A stretch of DNA of 64,000 nucleotides from Ipomoea triloba (taxonomy: Eukaryota > Streptophyta > Magnoliopsida > Solanales > Convolvulaceae): positions 18,568,542 through 18,632,541 of the forward strand of contig NC_044916.1 in the NCBI RefSeq assembly GCF_003576645.1, given 5' to 3'. The notes below the pieces were generated by a model. That model was not told where the DNA came from and did not search any database. It saw only the letters and a list, made by a program, of their open reading frames with translations. Shown piece by piece: positions 44,599 through 57,376 of this stretch (positions within the stretch are counted from its first letter, which is position 1; the number at the start of each line of letters is the position of its first letter). A program made the translations under genes and the position numbers.

Positions 44599-44808
44599 TG
44601 CTTAAATGAGGACAGTGTTTCTCTTTCGGACAGTGCGGATTCACCATGTAGTATTCAGAAATGCACCAAAACACCACAAAATGCACCACACCGCACCACA
44701 CATAGTTGTGCATTTTGAACACTTTGTTGTGCATTTATGTGTACCTAATGGTACATGATCGCACAGCCGCACGGGAAGCAATATCTGCACAGGAACCTGA
44801 CCCTATAT
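44599..44808. mobile_element. Related MITE
   Basis: Ends in 'gccgcacgggaagcaatatctgcacaggaacctgacccta', similar to the right end of the neighbouring foldback MITE. The inner part repeats 'aaatgcaccaca' and its complement. Confidence 0.55.
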
Positions 44809-44819
44809 ATATGAGTAAT

Positions 44820-45389
44820 GCTACCCACCCATCCTAATCTCCTTCTTGACATTGACATTTTTCATTTGATGATTTAGTTTTTGATAATAAGTTAGTGATG
44901 TCCAAATTCATTACATCTAATTGTTATAAATCATGTTATGATGGATTTCAGGTGGAGGAGAATTTTTAGAGAAACAATAAATAAATGTGTGTGTGTGTGT
45001 GTGTGTGTAACATAATGATCAAATGTGAATTATGTTTCTCGTGATAAGTGTGGACTAATTTGATCCATCCATGCATCTAGGATGATCAATGGCTAAAACA
45101 TTACGAGGTCAATTTTATAAATATTAGTATAAGGAAATCAATTTAGAGATTCCGTGCATCTATTTCTTCAATGCAACAAAACTAATTAAACCAAATATGT
45201 CCTTTTTGCAAACTAGCACAGTGACCCAATTGCACATAAGACACTATCAATAAAAATGAAGCGGTCAAGCAATAAAGACGAAGACAATGACAAACCTATC
45301 CAAAAGTGAATTAGAAAAGCTTAAAGTAATTCTAATAAAAGTAGTATTTACTACTTATTACCATACCAACTACAAAAGGTATTTAGATA
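44820..45389. other. AT-rich spacer
   Basis: No gene seen. A (GT)n tract occurs at 44986-45009. Confidence 0.5.
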
Positions 45390-45635
45390 ATTGTTTTTAG
45401 AAAATATAAATTAAACATTAATTTTAATGTCAACTATAATGAATTTCTCATATATAATCTTGCATTGATATACTTTGAATTACTTATATTTTTCTTTTGA
45501 ATACTATTGACTCCGTTACAACGTAGTATCTGTTCATACATAGTTTCTCAACCTACTGAAGTACAAAGAGTTAAATATAAACATTGGACATTAAATCAGT
45601 CACGCAATGCACATGTAAAACTACTAAACTAGTCA
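45390..45635 (+). mobile_element. Helitron 3' end fragment
   Basis: Resembles 43950-44181 ('ctcatatataatcttgcattgatatactttgaattactta', 'aaacattggacatt') and ends with a decayed hairpin 'cacgcaatgcaca' and ACTAAACTAG|T. Confidence 0.5.
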
Positions 45636-46170
45636 TGCTACAAGCATAAAGACAACTTAAATTCGTTGTACATCTACTTGAAGTTTAACATGGCATCATT
45701 ATTCAATCTTATGAAGAATTATTATTAGCCTTCGATACAAGTAATAACCATTGTGGATCTCCTAGACTCAACAACGGAGGTCAAGTTGAAACTATACAAG
45801 GACACTGCCTTTTGATTCACAACTTCATTACCTTTTCCATTTTGCTTCTTTAAGCGTTTTTTCCTACTTTTGTCCTTTCTTCAGGGCCGACCCTGGCCAT
45901 GTCGGGCCAGGGCGACCGCACAGGGCCCCCAATTTTTGGGGGCCCAATTTTGTTTTAAAAATATTTTATGCTTGATAAATATTTATCATGGTAAGATCTA
46001 CCCTTTCTTGTTCCCTTGTATCTAAAGACTATTCATTCATTTCTCGCCCTTTGCCATTTCTAACGACTCGCCCAGCAAGTTTCTCAGCATAGACTCTGTC
46101 TATCTCGTCTGGTCTTGTAACATCAATGACAGACCTCGTGCCCATCAAATTGAGAGCCCATTGCTCTTCT
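45636..46170. other. Spacer with a hAT-like terminus fragment
   Basis: CAGGGCCGACCCTGGCC at 45885, followed by 'gggcccccaatttttgggggccc', resembles one terminus of a common plant hAT family. The other end was not found. No gene is seen. Confidence 0.45.
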
Positions 46171-46172
46171 TC

Positions 46173-48160
46173 TCACATAATGTTGCACGATTGGCCTATC
46201 ACTTTGAGTCTTGACATTCGCCATTTTTGCCACGCATACATTCTTTTTAGTTCTTTGCGTAGAATATCTTCTCGAGTGAGCATGTCATCAAAGAACTCCT
46301 CGTGAGCAATCTGTTTAGCCAACTCGGCATCAACATTGATATGTAATGCTTGAGCAACAGTGGGAGTAGGCAAAACTTCCGTCTTCTCATTTTGAGGATG
46401 CACAACAACAGTTTCCTCGGCCTCTATCACATCTTCTAACTCTTTTGCATTTGCAAGTTCTTGTGGGAGAGTAGATGATGCATCTTCAGCCTGAACTGCT
46501 TGAACGTCAATGTCCTTAATCTACACAACAATCTCCCTGGTTTGTGGAATAGGAGTGTCAGCACGAGTTTTTGGTCGAATAGACTCTGCCTCATTAGCAG
46601 GGTTAGCTTCCACCTCAGATGATTCCTCGATCCAAGTTGAACTTGAATCTGATTGAGCTTGAGGCTGTTGAGCATGAGACTGTTTCACAGGAAGTAAAGG
46701 ACCACGAGTACTCGGGCCTGATGGCTCGGGTTCCTTCGTCTTCTACCTTTTTTAGAGGGATTGGGTAAGTGGAAGCTCATCATCTTCATCACTGCTCTCT
46801 TCTTCGATTCTCACTAAGGGTGGGGGCAGTACATTTGATGTAAGAGCGACAACCTCAACATCTTCTTCTGGTGTTAGAAGAGGTAATTTTGAAGTTGAAA
46901 CAACAACTTCAGGATCAATGGGGAGGACGTCATCAGCATTAAAAAGTTCATGACTCGTCTCCTCAGTCGTTGGTAAAACAACCGGCTCACTAGTGGGTTG
47001 ATCCTTCTTGGATAGAACTTTCTTAGATTTCTTAGAAGGCCACTTTGAGGGCTCGACCTTCCTCTTCTCAGGAACTTTTCTCTTATTCTTCTCCTCTGTG
47101 GGATCTTTGGATGACTCGGGTGCTTTAGAAGTTAAGGCATCCTTCGTGGTTGGCTCAGTTGCATCCTTTGTCACCGAAGTCTTAGACTTCATTGACTTCT
47201 TCTCTGGCTGAGATGTAGTAGTAACTCCCATCTCTATTGGCTTTCGCTTGTCATAATTTGGAGGCTTGGATCTCATGTAGAAGTGAGTTCGGTGAGTTGG
47301 AGTTCCAAGGCGAAGACTTACACCCTTGGCTTTCAACACTTCTCCGATTAAAAAACCAAAGCCCAAGGTTTTTGTAATCCATCCAGTCTCTGGTCCACTC
47401 CTGAGCTCACATTCTTCTTCAAGAAGTCGAAGACAACTCTTGACCAATCAACAAAATATTTACCAAGTAGAGCACTTAGCATCTTCAACTTATCTTCTGA
47501 AATATCATCTGTACCAGATTGTTTGCTCTCAACAATCTTATTCAAAATATCAATAGTAAACCCAAAATCCATTTTGAGCATCTTCTTCTTGATGGGAAAG
47601 GGTACTGATGATGGTTGATCTCTTGATTTAATGCTTTCTCATAGTTTGGATTTTACATACTGTCGACCGGAGTAGTCTTTGTGAAAACCTTCATCACGAT
47701 TTGGGAATTCGAATGCTGCTCGAATATCACCATGAACAATGGAAACATTTGTTCCATTAATAGTTAACCTAATCTCATCAACATCTCCAGCTTCATGAAC
47801 ACTTGTATTGATGTAGAACTGGACCACATCAAAGGCATGAAAAGCTTTGTGAGGAAATATCACAAAGTTATACAACCCTCCATCCTTGAGGCATTGTATT
47901 ACCATGTTGCCAAATCCCTTGTCAATGACTAATTGCAAAAATCCGTGGGCATCAAAGATTGAACCCGTTTTCACTAAACTGTCCTTTGGCTTTTGACCTT
48001 TCAGTCGTTTGAGGAACCAATTGATGATCTGTTCATCGCTACATGGATGATCGATCACTGTGGGTGGCACGAACTCTTCTTCTTCCTGTTCATTTGGCGC
48101 TTGAACCTTTGGATTTTCAGATGGAGTATCTGATTTATCCTTCGACGCTATTGACGAGTA
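46173..48160 (-). pseudogene. Extra ORF downstream of pol in a SIRE-like Copia element (copy 1)
   Basis: Several frames read together from right to left: 48160-47639 (VPPTVIDHPCSDEQIINWFL, IFDAHGFLQLVIDKGFG, FEFPNRDEGFHKDYSG), 47581-47348 ([19 protein letters not shown]), 47447-46752 (ETGWITKTLGFGFLIGEVL, then a long Lys/Ser/Thr-rich part) and 46675-46173. At the position where a start is expected, the sequence reads ATAGCGTCG, suggesting a lost ATG. I take this as the additional or env-like frame that some SIRE/Maximus elements carry after RNase H. This is family context only, with no clear domain. Part of it is duplicated at 51430-52430. Confidence 0.45.
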
Positions 48161-49135
48161 ATAGAAGTTTCAAAAGTTCTTAGGAAACTTTGGGAGGAAG
48201 AAAGCTTAGGGTAAAAGGTGAAAAGTGAAAAGACGGAGGTGAGAGAGGTTTATATATAGAGTGATGTGGGTCGAGTTAAATGAAGTGGGCACGGATATGA
48301 ATTTATGGATGTGAGACAAAATCCATAAATGCCCTTGACTCAGAGGGTAAGAATGGTATTAAGTACCCACGATGAGTGTGATCACATATGGTAACTTCCC
48401 ATAATGTGAAAGTTGCATTAAATGAGGTGAGAGAAAGTACTCATTACTCTGAATTATCCATAAATATGCGTCCTTTCACCTCTGACGGTTGGTCAGATCA
48501 AGGGATAGTGGAGCGCATGCTCCATGTTTTGATGAATCATGGGTTGACACATGTTGTTAACTGAACACACGATCCCGCAAATCAAACTGTTGAATATTAG
48601 CATAGAATACCATTCATCAACTCGGGTTGCTTCATCAATAATACTTCATCCTTGAGATTTTCAGATGTTTCGTACTCGTCCTCTTAGTCCTCGTTCTTCA
48701 ACACTCTTAGCTTGAATGACTGTACTTAAGAGCTTTGTAGACTCGTGTACTCCTCGTTTTGACACAACTTAGAGTTCGGCCAAAAGGGGAGTTTCAAAAC
48801 ATGAAGATTTCATTCCTTTTTCATTCCTCGTTCTTTCATCACTCCTCGTCCTTTCTTTGACATGTCAACTAATCATGTCTTCGCCTTCATTAAGAACGAT
48901 CCATTTAAGTCACCCCTTAAAGTTTCTTCCATATTTCATATAGATTATTTCCTTTAGCTAGGATTTAGTTATATATGATGAATATGTAAGATTGATATAA
49001 TATACAGTTTTCGAGTAAGTACACGAGTCGATCATCAAACTAGAAAGGATAGATATTATTCATCATTGCTAACGAGTACATAGGTAGACAGACAGAAGAC
49101 ATAAACATTCATCAGATCCCCAGAGCCCTAAGAGA
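48161..49135. other. Non-coding region upstream of the extra ORF
   Basis: The minus strand carries CTATATATAAACC (about 48250-48262), a strong TATA-like box roughly 100 bases before the presumed start of the extra frame. The rest has 'tccataaatg'-type words and no gene that I can support. Confidence 0.45.
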
Positions 49136-49880
49136 ACTTCCACCTCGAGGAATATAATTACTTCCTCGCCTTTCCTTTCCCTTTGATCCTTGCCTTCGTC
49201 GATTTGCTATTAGCAATCGAAAGCATGCTTTGTCCTTGGCTGCTCTCCGGGGTAAGATGGCTTTGAACTGGTCGAGCACTGAGGGCTAAGTCCTCGTGAA
49301 AGCGATACCACTCTCTAGGATCATTGTCATAGGCTGGAGCTCTTGGGGCATACCCTGGTTCATTCTCCTAGACGGAAGAAAAATGATAATATTCCTCTTC
49401 TTCCTCCTCTTTAGGTATTTCTTGAAGGTACTTGAGATAGTCCTCGTCGTAGTCCTCGACACGAGGTTGATGCGGTGCAGCATGACCAAGAGCTATGTCC
49501 ACATCTTGTTGGCTCAGATGAAGTTCTCGGGGTGGAGGAGTTAGTCCTCATTCCTCAGTATAGTTCTAATTGAACCATCTTTGAATATCTGACCAGTTGC
49601 CCTGGCTGACAGAGAGATTAGGTGATGGAGGGGATTGTGACTGGTCAGGTGGAGCCAAGCCAGTGAAATAGAATCCAAGTAAGGAGAGAACAGGTTGAGG
49701 AGGGGCCTCCTCTTCCTCCGATGAGAGGTCAACATGGCAGTCAGATGTGTCCCCTCGAGGAGAGGCTCTCAGCTTGTCATTGGCCTCTTTGCATGTCTTG
49801 TTCCATATTATCCACGAGAACCTGTTATTGGGAGGTTGGCCTCCTGAAGACTTTCCTTTCCCTTCTTTGTCCATCTGCAA
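49136..49880 (-). pseudogene. Small 3' ORF of the SIRE-like element, broken
   Basis: Starts MQMDKEGKGKSSGGQPPNNR or, two codons later, MDKEGKGKSSGG. It runs to a TAG near 49566, continues in frame to about 49490 (PPPRELHLSQQDVDIALGHA), and goes on after further stops to about 49136. It is rich in Ser, Pro and Glu with an acidic patch (SSEEEEAPP). I recognise no domain. It lies just after the RNase H end and is preceded by a TATA-like CTATAAATA at 49950-49958. Confidence 0.4.
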
Positions 49881-50099
49881 GCAACCAAAGAATCAAAGAA
49901 ACACTAAAAGATGAGGTTAGGGATGATTTCCTCATTCTTCAAGTGCTCTTATTTATAGGCAGTATTGGGGATATCTGATTGGTTGCTTTGCTCTTGAAAT
50001 GATTCATCAGTTGCTACCATCCAAAAATGCTTCGGTTTCATCTTCCATAAATGCTCGTGACTCTGAAACTTGCAGCTCCATTTATTACTACACGCAATA

Positions 50100-51420
50100 T
50101 GATGACTGAAACGTCTCTTCAAATCAATTCATCTCTATCATCCCGAGTTCATGTCTAAGAGTAGAAAACCTTCTCTCATTTAGTGGTTTTGTGAGAATAT
50201 CAGCGAGTTGATCATCTATATTAACGTACTCCAATTTGATATCATTCTTCTCGACATGATCTCTGATAAAATGATATTTGATATCAATGTGCTAAGTCCT
50301 CGAATGAAGCACTGGATTATGGGTTATTGCAATTGCACTCGTGTTGTCACACATAATGTTTACTTCTCGTGCTGAGATACCATAATCCTTGAGTTGTTAT
50401 ACCATCCAAAGTATTTGGGCACAACAGTTTCCAGCAGCTATGTACTCGGCTTCTACAGTACTCGTTGCAATAGAATCCTGCTTCTTGCTGAACCATGAGA
50501 CAAGCCTTCCCCCTAAGAATTGGCATGTCCGAGAAGTACTCTTCCTATCAATCTTGCATCCGGAAAAATCTACATCAGAATATCCAACGAGATCAAATGA
50601 TCCACTCCTCGGGTACCAAAGCCCAACACTTTGTGTTCCCTTAAGATATCTTAGAATCTTTTTAGCTGCACTTAGATGACTCTCTTTAGGATTTGCTTGA
50701 AAACGGGCACATACTCCAACAGCAAAGGATATATCAGGCCTACTTGCTGTTAAGTATAATAGTGAACCAATAATGCCTCGATATTTGGTTTGATCGACCT
50801 CTTTACCTTCGTTGTCAAAATCCATTCTCAACGAGGTATTCATAGGAATCTTGACTGAGGACTTTCCATCAACACCAAACTTCTTGATGAGGTCCTTGGT
50901 ATATTTTGCTTGATTGATAAATATACCTTCTCGTCCTTGCTTGACTTGGAGGTCGAGAAAGTAAATTAGTTCTCCCATCATGCTCATCTCAAATTTTCCT
51001 TGCATGAGTTTAGAGAACTTATCACATAGAGTCGAGTCAGTGCTCCCAAATATGATGCCGTCCACATATATTTGAACAAGCAATATGTGATCTCCATCTT
51101 TAATCCGAAATAGGGTTTTGTTAATTTGCCCTTTTGTGAATCCACAGTTAATAAGAAAACATGAAAGAGTGTCATACCAAGCCCTTGGCGCTTGTTTCAA
51201 TCCATACAAGGCCTTTCTTAGCTTGTAAACCTTATCCGTTCCCATTTCAGAAATGAAGCCAGGTGGCTGTTCTATATAGACTTCCTCTTCTAAGAGTCCA
51301 TTCAGAAATGCACTTTTGACATCCATTTGAAGTACTTTGAAGTCCTTATAGGCTGCATAAGCCAGAAAAATTCGAATGGCTTCTAATCTTGCTATTGGTG
51401 CGAAAGTTTCATCAAAATCA
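50100..51420 (-). pseudogene. Copia reverse transcriptase and RNase H (SIRE/Maximus-like)
   Basis: RT begins at [19 protein letters not shown] and includes [37 protein letters not shown] and the catalytic loop [14 protein letters not shown], where the usual YVDD reads YVDG. RNase H follows with [34 protein letters not shown] and, after a stop at about 50397, CDNTSAIAITHNP and ADILTKPLNE. The N-terminal third of RT, the integrase and the protease are missing. The frame is instead fused to a piece of the extra ORF. Confidence 0.85.
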
Positions 51421-52430
51421 AGTCTCCTCGACTGTTGGTAAAACAATAGGCATATCAACAGATTGATCCTTCTTGGTTGAAGCTTTCTTTGACTTCTTGG
51501 CAGGCCTCTTTGAGGGTTCAGCCATATTTTCTTAGGGGTTTTCCTCTTCTTCTTCTCATTTGTGGGATCTTTTGAGGATTCAAGTGCTTTAGAAGATGAG
51601 GCACCCTTCGTGGTTAGCTCGGTTACATCCTTCTTCTCCGAGGTCTTAGACCTTGTTGACTTCTTCTTTGGTTCCTGAGATGTGGTAACAACACCCATCT
51701 CCAAAGGCTTTCTCTTGTCATAATTTGGGGGCTTAGACTTCATGTCGAAGTGTGTTCGGTGCGTTGCAGTGCTAGGGCGAAGACTCACACCTTTGGCTTT
51801 CAATAACTCACCAATCACAAAACCAAAGCCCATGGTTTTTATGATCCATCCAGTCTTCGGACCTACTCTTGAGCTTACATTCCACTTCAAAAAGTCGAAG
51901 ACTACCCTTGACCCATCAACAGGATAGTTGCCAAGTAGAGCACTTAGCATCGTCAACTTATCTTCTGAGATGTCATCTGTGCCAGACTGTTTGCTCTCAA
52001 CAATCTTGTTCAAAATGTCAACAGTGAACTCATAGTCCATCTTAACATTTTCTTTTTGATAGGAAATGGCACTAATGTAGGTTGATCTCTGCCCTTAACG
52101 TCTTCCCACAGTTTGGATTTCTCATATTCTTGACCGAAGCAATTTGGGTGAAAACCTTCATCACGACTTGGAAAACCGAACGTTACTCGAATGTCACCAT
52201 GAACAATGGTAACAATCGTCCCATTGACTATTGATCTAATTTCATCAAGTCCTCCAGTCTCATGGATACTTCCATTTAGGTAGAATTGAGCTACATCGAA
52301 ACCATAGAAGAATTTGTGAGGTTAAATCACAAAGTTATACAACCCTCCTTCCTTGAGGTGTTGTATGGCCATATTGCCAAAGTTCCTGTCAATGCTAGTT
52401 GTAAGAAACCATGGGCATCAAAGATTGAGA
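51421..52430 (-). pseudogene. Extra ORF fragment (copy 2) fused in frame to Copia RT
   Basis: Minus-strand sequence 52430-51430 repeats the copy 1 frame ([48 protein letters not shown], then a Lys/Ser-rich part). It switches at about 51425 into RT ([12 protein letters not shown]) without a stop. Copies 1 and 2 differ at many residues. It replaces protease, integrase and the start of RT, so it arose by recombination or deletion rather than normal element structure. Confidence 0.6.
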
Positions 52431-53005
52431 AGATTTAGGCGAATAAACTTTTTGAACTGGGGATGTTGGTTTATTCGTGTTTATCATCGTGTAGGAAGTC
52501 TGTTTATGTCTATGTGTGAGCAGAAAGTGTGCTCTTGTCATAGGCTCATAGTCCATAAACCAGTCTTCGCCAGAAGGATAAAGTCTTCCGGCACCACCCA
52601 CGTGCCTACTCGAGGGCTTCTTGAATCCTTTAGCATTATTCGGGTAAGGACTTGTCTTTCTCTAAGGTCTACCTTTGCGTTTCCTCTGTGAATAATGTTA
52701 TCTCGTTTTGCTGTGGGATTTTACCCTAGATTGGTTGTTACCTCATGGTTGACCATTTGTGTAATGACCATTCCGATTATTTACACGAGGTCTATACCGA
52801 GTCATTTGATTACTCCTCGGATTACCGTTTGAGGAACTTCCTCTCAAGGGTTCCACAATTCGTGTATCAGCATTGTCCTTAGACTGGCTCGTTGATTATG
52901 GTTCCTTACCCTTGTCAGCATTTCTCATAGGCTCGGGATTCTCAATTGGTCCTTGAACAAAAAAAGAATTTAAACCTCCACTGGTAGAAGGGTCTGTTGG
53001 TTTTG
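52431..53005 (-). other. Broken sequence between gag and the extra ORF fragment
   Basis: Minus-strand frames are full of stops. Fragments such as WVVPEDFILLAKTGLWTM near 52601 suggest remains of the post-gag region. No domain can be named. Confidence 0.4.
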
Positions 53006-54678
53006 TCAAGAGGACATGTGAAAGAGAGCTGGAATCATAGCCAAGTCCGGCTCTATTCCAGGTGATCTTTGATCATCCACCATTCGATCCATTATTCTGG
53101 ATGAATTAGTGAATGTCGCAATGACCTCACGCAAGTTTTGCTCTCTTGTTTCTCTTTCTTTACATTCTTTCCTAAGTAGATAAACTTGCTTCTCGAGCTG
53201 ACTCATAGACTCAAGCATCTCACTATTTTTGGACATTAAGTCCTCAAGATCTTGTCTTTCAGTTAATAGTCGAGCATTCTCTACTTTTAGCTTTGAATGT
53301 GTACGCTTGACCAAATTAAATTCCTTCATCATTTTTTCAAATGAATCCCTAGGATCCTCATGATAACTAGATTCAGAATTGCAATAAGAGGAATAGTCTT
53401 GAGAGGTTACCTCTTCTTCCTCTGCCATGAGGCACAACTCTTCATCTGATTCCTCTTGGCTGAAGAGGAAAATGAGTCCCTTTTCATCTTCAAAACTCTC
53501 ACTTTTTGAGCTAGAACTCGACATGCATGGCACGTCGATCTTTTCTTCTGACTTCTCTTCCACAGCCAGTGCCTTTCTTCGTCGGTCACTTATGTGATTG
53601 TTGCTAGAGTAGTTCACGTGCTGATCATTGCTTTCAGCAGGTGCATTCCTCGGGTTGTTCTAACTTCCAAAACTCTTCTTGTATCCACTATATTGATCTT
53701 GATGCTTTTTGACAATTGGGTAGGGGCACTCTACTTTGAACTGACCAGGCTTCCTGTAGTTATAGCAAAACATCTGCACTTCCTCGGCTTCACGAGTCCT
53801 TGATCCACTTAGTTTATCAGCTTGTCTTTGTCTCGATGTCCTCGACATTCCCGAGTTATCATAGGGTTGATTCTTCCCCATGAACCTTTTGAATTTTCTC
53901 ATAAACAAAGCAAACTGGTTATTAGAAAATAGGTTAGTAGGGTTAGAGTTCGACCTTGTTGTGGATGTCGAGGGTTGTTGATTTGCAACCAGTGTAATGT
54001 TCCTTGTCTCGGGTTCTTCCTCGTGCAAGGCTTCTCTCTCGAACTCATATGCTTTCAAATCGCTAAAGATTTGAGTAGTGTTGGTTGTCTTAAGATTTCG
54101 ATGATCTCTCATTGCTATGACCTTCATTTCCCAGCTTTTGGGAAGACCACGAAGTATCTTTAGGTTGATTTCCTTTTGAGTGAACTCTTTTTTCAGGTCT
54201 TCTATTTCAATCAAGAGCTTCATGAATCGTGTCTCCATCTCTGACACTGATTCGCCTGCTCCCATATTGAAGTCTTCGAACTTATTCATGGCAATGGTAA
54301 GCTTGTTCTCTTTCTCTTGTTCGTTGCCTTCTTCGATCTGCATGAGAATCATCCATATTTCTTTGGCAGTTTTGCACTTCCTGGCTCTAGGAAATAACGA
54401 CTCGTCTAGAGCCTTGTATAGTATATCTCAAGCAATGTTGTCGAGATTTGATCATGTTCATTCTTTTGTTGTCAACGAGGACTTTGCTTTTGATCTCATC
54501 TCAGCTGCTCTGGGTCCTTCAGCAGCTCGATTCGAGTTGACTTCCAAGATTTCGATGGGTCTGTCAGATATGACGTCCAACATTTCGTTATGGATGGCCG
54601 AGAGATGAGCCTGCATCCGAACCTTCTAATCGTCAAATTTATCATGGTTGAACATCAAGAAATGTCTATGGTGATCCA
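53006..54678 (-). pseudogene. Gag of the SIRE-like Copia element
   Basis: Starts near 54678 (MDHHRHFLMFNHDKFDD) with stops in the first 100 codons. Bases 54352-53660 encode the UBN2-type gag core (IEDLKKEFTQKEINLKILRG, LPKSWEMKVIAMRD) and a degenerate zinc knuckle CYNYRKPGQFKVEC, in which the second Cys and the His of C-x2-C-x4-H-x4-C are replaced by Tyr and Gln. Bases 53617-53006 encode the acidic, coiled-coil-rich C-terminal part (QEESDEELCLMAEEEE, LLTERQDLEDLMSKNSEML). It lies just after the primer site. Confidence 0.82.
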
Positions 54679-54770
54679 TTTTAGACAGTGCAAAGTATGA
54701 AAAGATTTTTCAGATTTTTGAAAAGCAGATCACCGGGCAGTATACACAGAGTGTTTACCGTTCAAGGCAA

Positions 54771-54784
54771 CTGCTCTGATACCA
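54771..54784 (-). promoter_or_regulatory. Primer binding site of the SIRE-like element
   Basis: Minus strand TGGTATCAGAGCAG, initiator tRNA-Met type, two bases from the LTR end. Confidence 0.85.
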
Positions 54785-54786
54785 CT

Positions 54787-55912
54787 TGTTGGTCCCGAAT
54801 GGTGATTGAGTGAGTCTAGGGGAGGGGTGAATAGACTCACTAGCGATTTTAAAAATTCTTCCCAAGTAAAAAATACTTGATCAAGAGTTTTGGCAGCGAA
54901 AAATAGCATTGTGAGTAATAAAATAGTAAGCTAAAGGAGAGAAAGAGAGAGAGTTTTTATAGTGGCTCGGCTGTTAACGAAGCCTACTCCACTCTTCTTC
55001 ACAACTCGTAAAGGATTGCACTATTATCTCCTTTGATAGTACAACTCATTCCCAACGTGCTCCTTTGATCATTAAGCCGGACAGTCACGGGGCTTGAAGG
55101 TTTTTCAACTCCTCCTCTTTCTACTTATCTCCAAGTAGAGATTGGTTGGTAGATGATTGCAAAGATCTTGATCAACACTTGAAGCTTGCCAAAGATTTCT
55201 TTTTAACACTAGATATGAAATATGCTTATGAATACTTGCATACTTTTAGCATTGAGAGAATTTGCAATATCATGCTAATAACCAGCAGCTCCAAATGAAT
55301 GAGAGCATGGGTATTTATTGGTGAGAATTTTGAATCTGTTAGAGGGAAGTCAAAAATTCAAAACCTATTGTCTAGTGTGCAATATTCATTGGGTAATTTT
55401 GAGCCATGTGGATGTCAGTACTTTATAGCCGTTTTGTCTACTTTGTGTTCAGACATTTGTCTTTTGTCTCACACAAAAGGACATAGCATTTAATGCTCCT
55501 TGGTATTGCTTCCTAGGATTTGTTTGTCAATGATCATCCACAATAACAAGGCTATGGACAAGACGCACTTCAGAGAATGTCTTAGGCTTGTCCTTATGAG
55601 TCAATAACTACTCGTGCCTTAACTGCTCACAAAAATGATTGTCTTTATCATTCTTTCATGATTCGGCCTTTATAAGCTCGGCCCTTCCAGTATTCGGCCT
55701 TTACGCCTTCTTGGTCTTCATAAGCAAGTCTTCGGCCTTCAGTCTTCTAAGTCTTCGTCCAAAGTATAACTCGTGTTTGGTCATGAACCAAACACCACGA
55801 GTCCTACTAAGTATTCGGCCTACTGATAATACACAATAAAGACAATGAAAAATTGGGGGTCTCCTCGGGGACTTTGGTATCATCAAAATCAAAGGGCTCG
55901 GGGTTCCTAACA
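54787..55912 (-). repeat. 5' LTR of the SIRE-like element (1126 bases)
   Basis: Minus strand TGTTAGGAACCCCGAG (55912) to CGGGACCAACA (54787), adjacent to the primer binding site. The next five bases outside are ATTAG. No second LTR copy was found to the left, so the 3' end of the element appears lost or rearranged. Confidence 0.78.
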
Positions 55913-57312
55913 ATTAGTTAATATACTATATATATATATATATATTCCTCAACGTAAGTAGAGTCACTATTGAATATGTATACATTATAGGCACAATTAT
56001 TATGGTCAAACACATGAGTAAGTCTTTTTTTTTTTAACTTATTAAAAATCTTAGTATATTTAATTTTTTCTAAATTTTTTTAAAACACAATAATGATTTT
56101 TTAGAAAAAAAAAAAGAAGAAGAAAGAAATAAATAACAAATACAATTTCTGCTTTTGTGTTACTTCATTCACAAAAATAAAGATTGCTATAAAAAGAAAA
56201 AGAAATAAAAGAACAAATATTATTTTTGCTTTTGTTTAACCACTTCCACATGTTATAAAATAATAATAAAAATAATAATACACAATATGGTTAGTATTGA
56301 GACCTATTTTTTTTAGATTATGTTTGGAAAGATAAAGGCACATCTGTCAATATTATAGAGCGCATCCATTAATAAATCTTAAAAATTAAACCCAAAACTA
56401 ACTTATAAATACAAAATTTCTAAATAGTAAAATATGAACCCTTAAATCAAATTAAAAAACTAAATCCTAAAAAAAAAATCATAAACTCTAAAAGGTGAAT
56501 CCTTTCATAGCACTTTCACATATTGATCACTGGATGTGTTCTATAATGATATTAAGTACACTTATCATTTAAGTTAATTATCAAAGTGTTATCGGACAAT
56601 TTCTCTTTCTCTACGTTAGATTTAGGGGGGTGTATTCAATCATGACTTTCATAATCTTTTAAAGACTTTTATCGACTTTAAAAATTTGGTGGTATTCAAC
56701 TTAGACTTTTAAAGACTCTTTAAAAGTCTACCGGTATTGGATTCAGACTTTTCAAAACTCTTTAAAAGTATACTGGTATTCGATTCAAACTTTTATAGAG
56801 TCTTTAAAGTCTACTGGTATTCAAAAAGTTATTAACTTTCATAGACTCTGTCAGAATAAGATTTCTATAAACTTTTTCTACATTAATATAAATAGATGAA
56901 ATCCAACCCTAACCCTAAACTTTTCAAGATTCTACAAACTTTTTTTCCTCTATCTAAATCAAACAAACGTTTCATCAATTTTACAGTACGTTTTAAATCT
57001 TTAATAAATACTTATATATTTTGCTACAAAAAATTACTACTCACTAATATTTAGAGGAAATTTTTTTGCTGCGAACAACAACAAGAATTTCTTGCTGCTA
57101 ATCGCAGCAAAAAAATTGCTGTGAACGCTGTTCGCAGCAGAAGAGAGCAACGATGTGAGACACGGAAGAGGGATCGAAATAAGATTATAAGAACAATGTG
57201 CTAGAATTTTGGAATTATATTTGTATCTGTTTCATTGAATTTAATTTTAAATACATTAAAAAAATAAAATGTACTCCGTATTTATTATTTATTATATTAT
57301 ATTTATATAAAA

Positions 57313-57376
<64 letters not shown>

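Noticed and set aside
44114..44718. Open frames over the MITEs and CA repeats
   Set aside because: Generated by tandem 22-base units and dinucleotide repeats.
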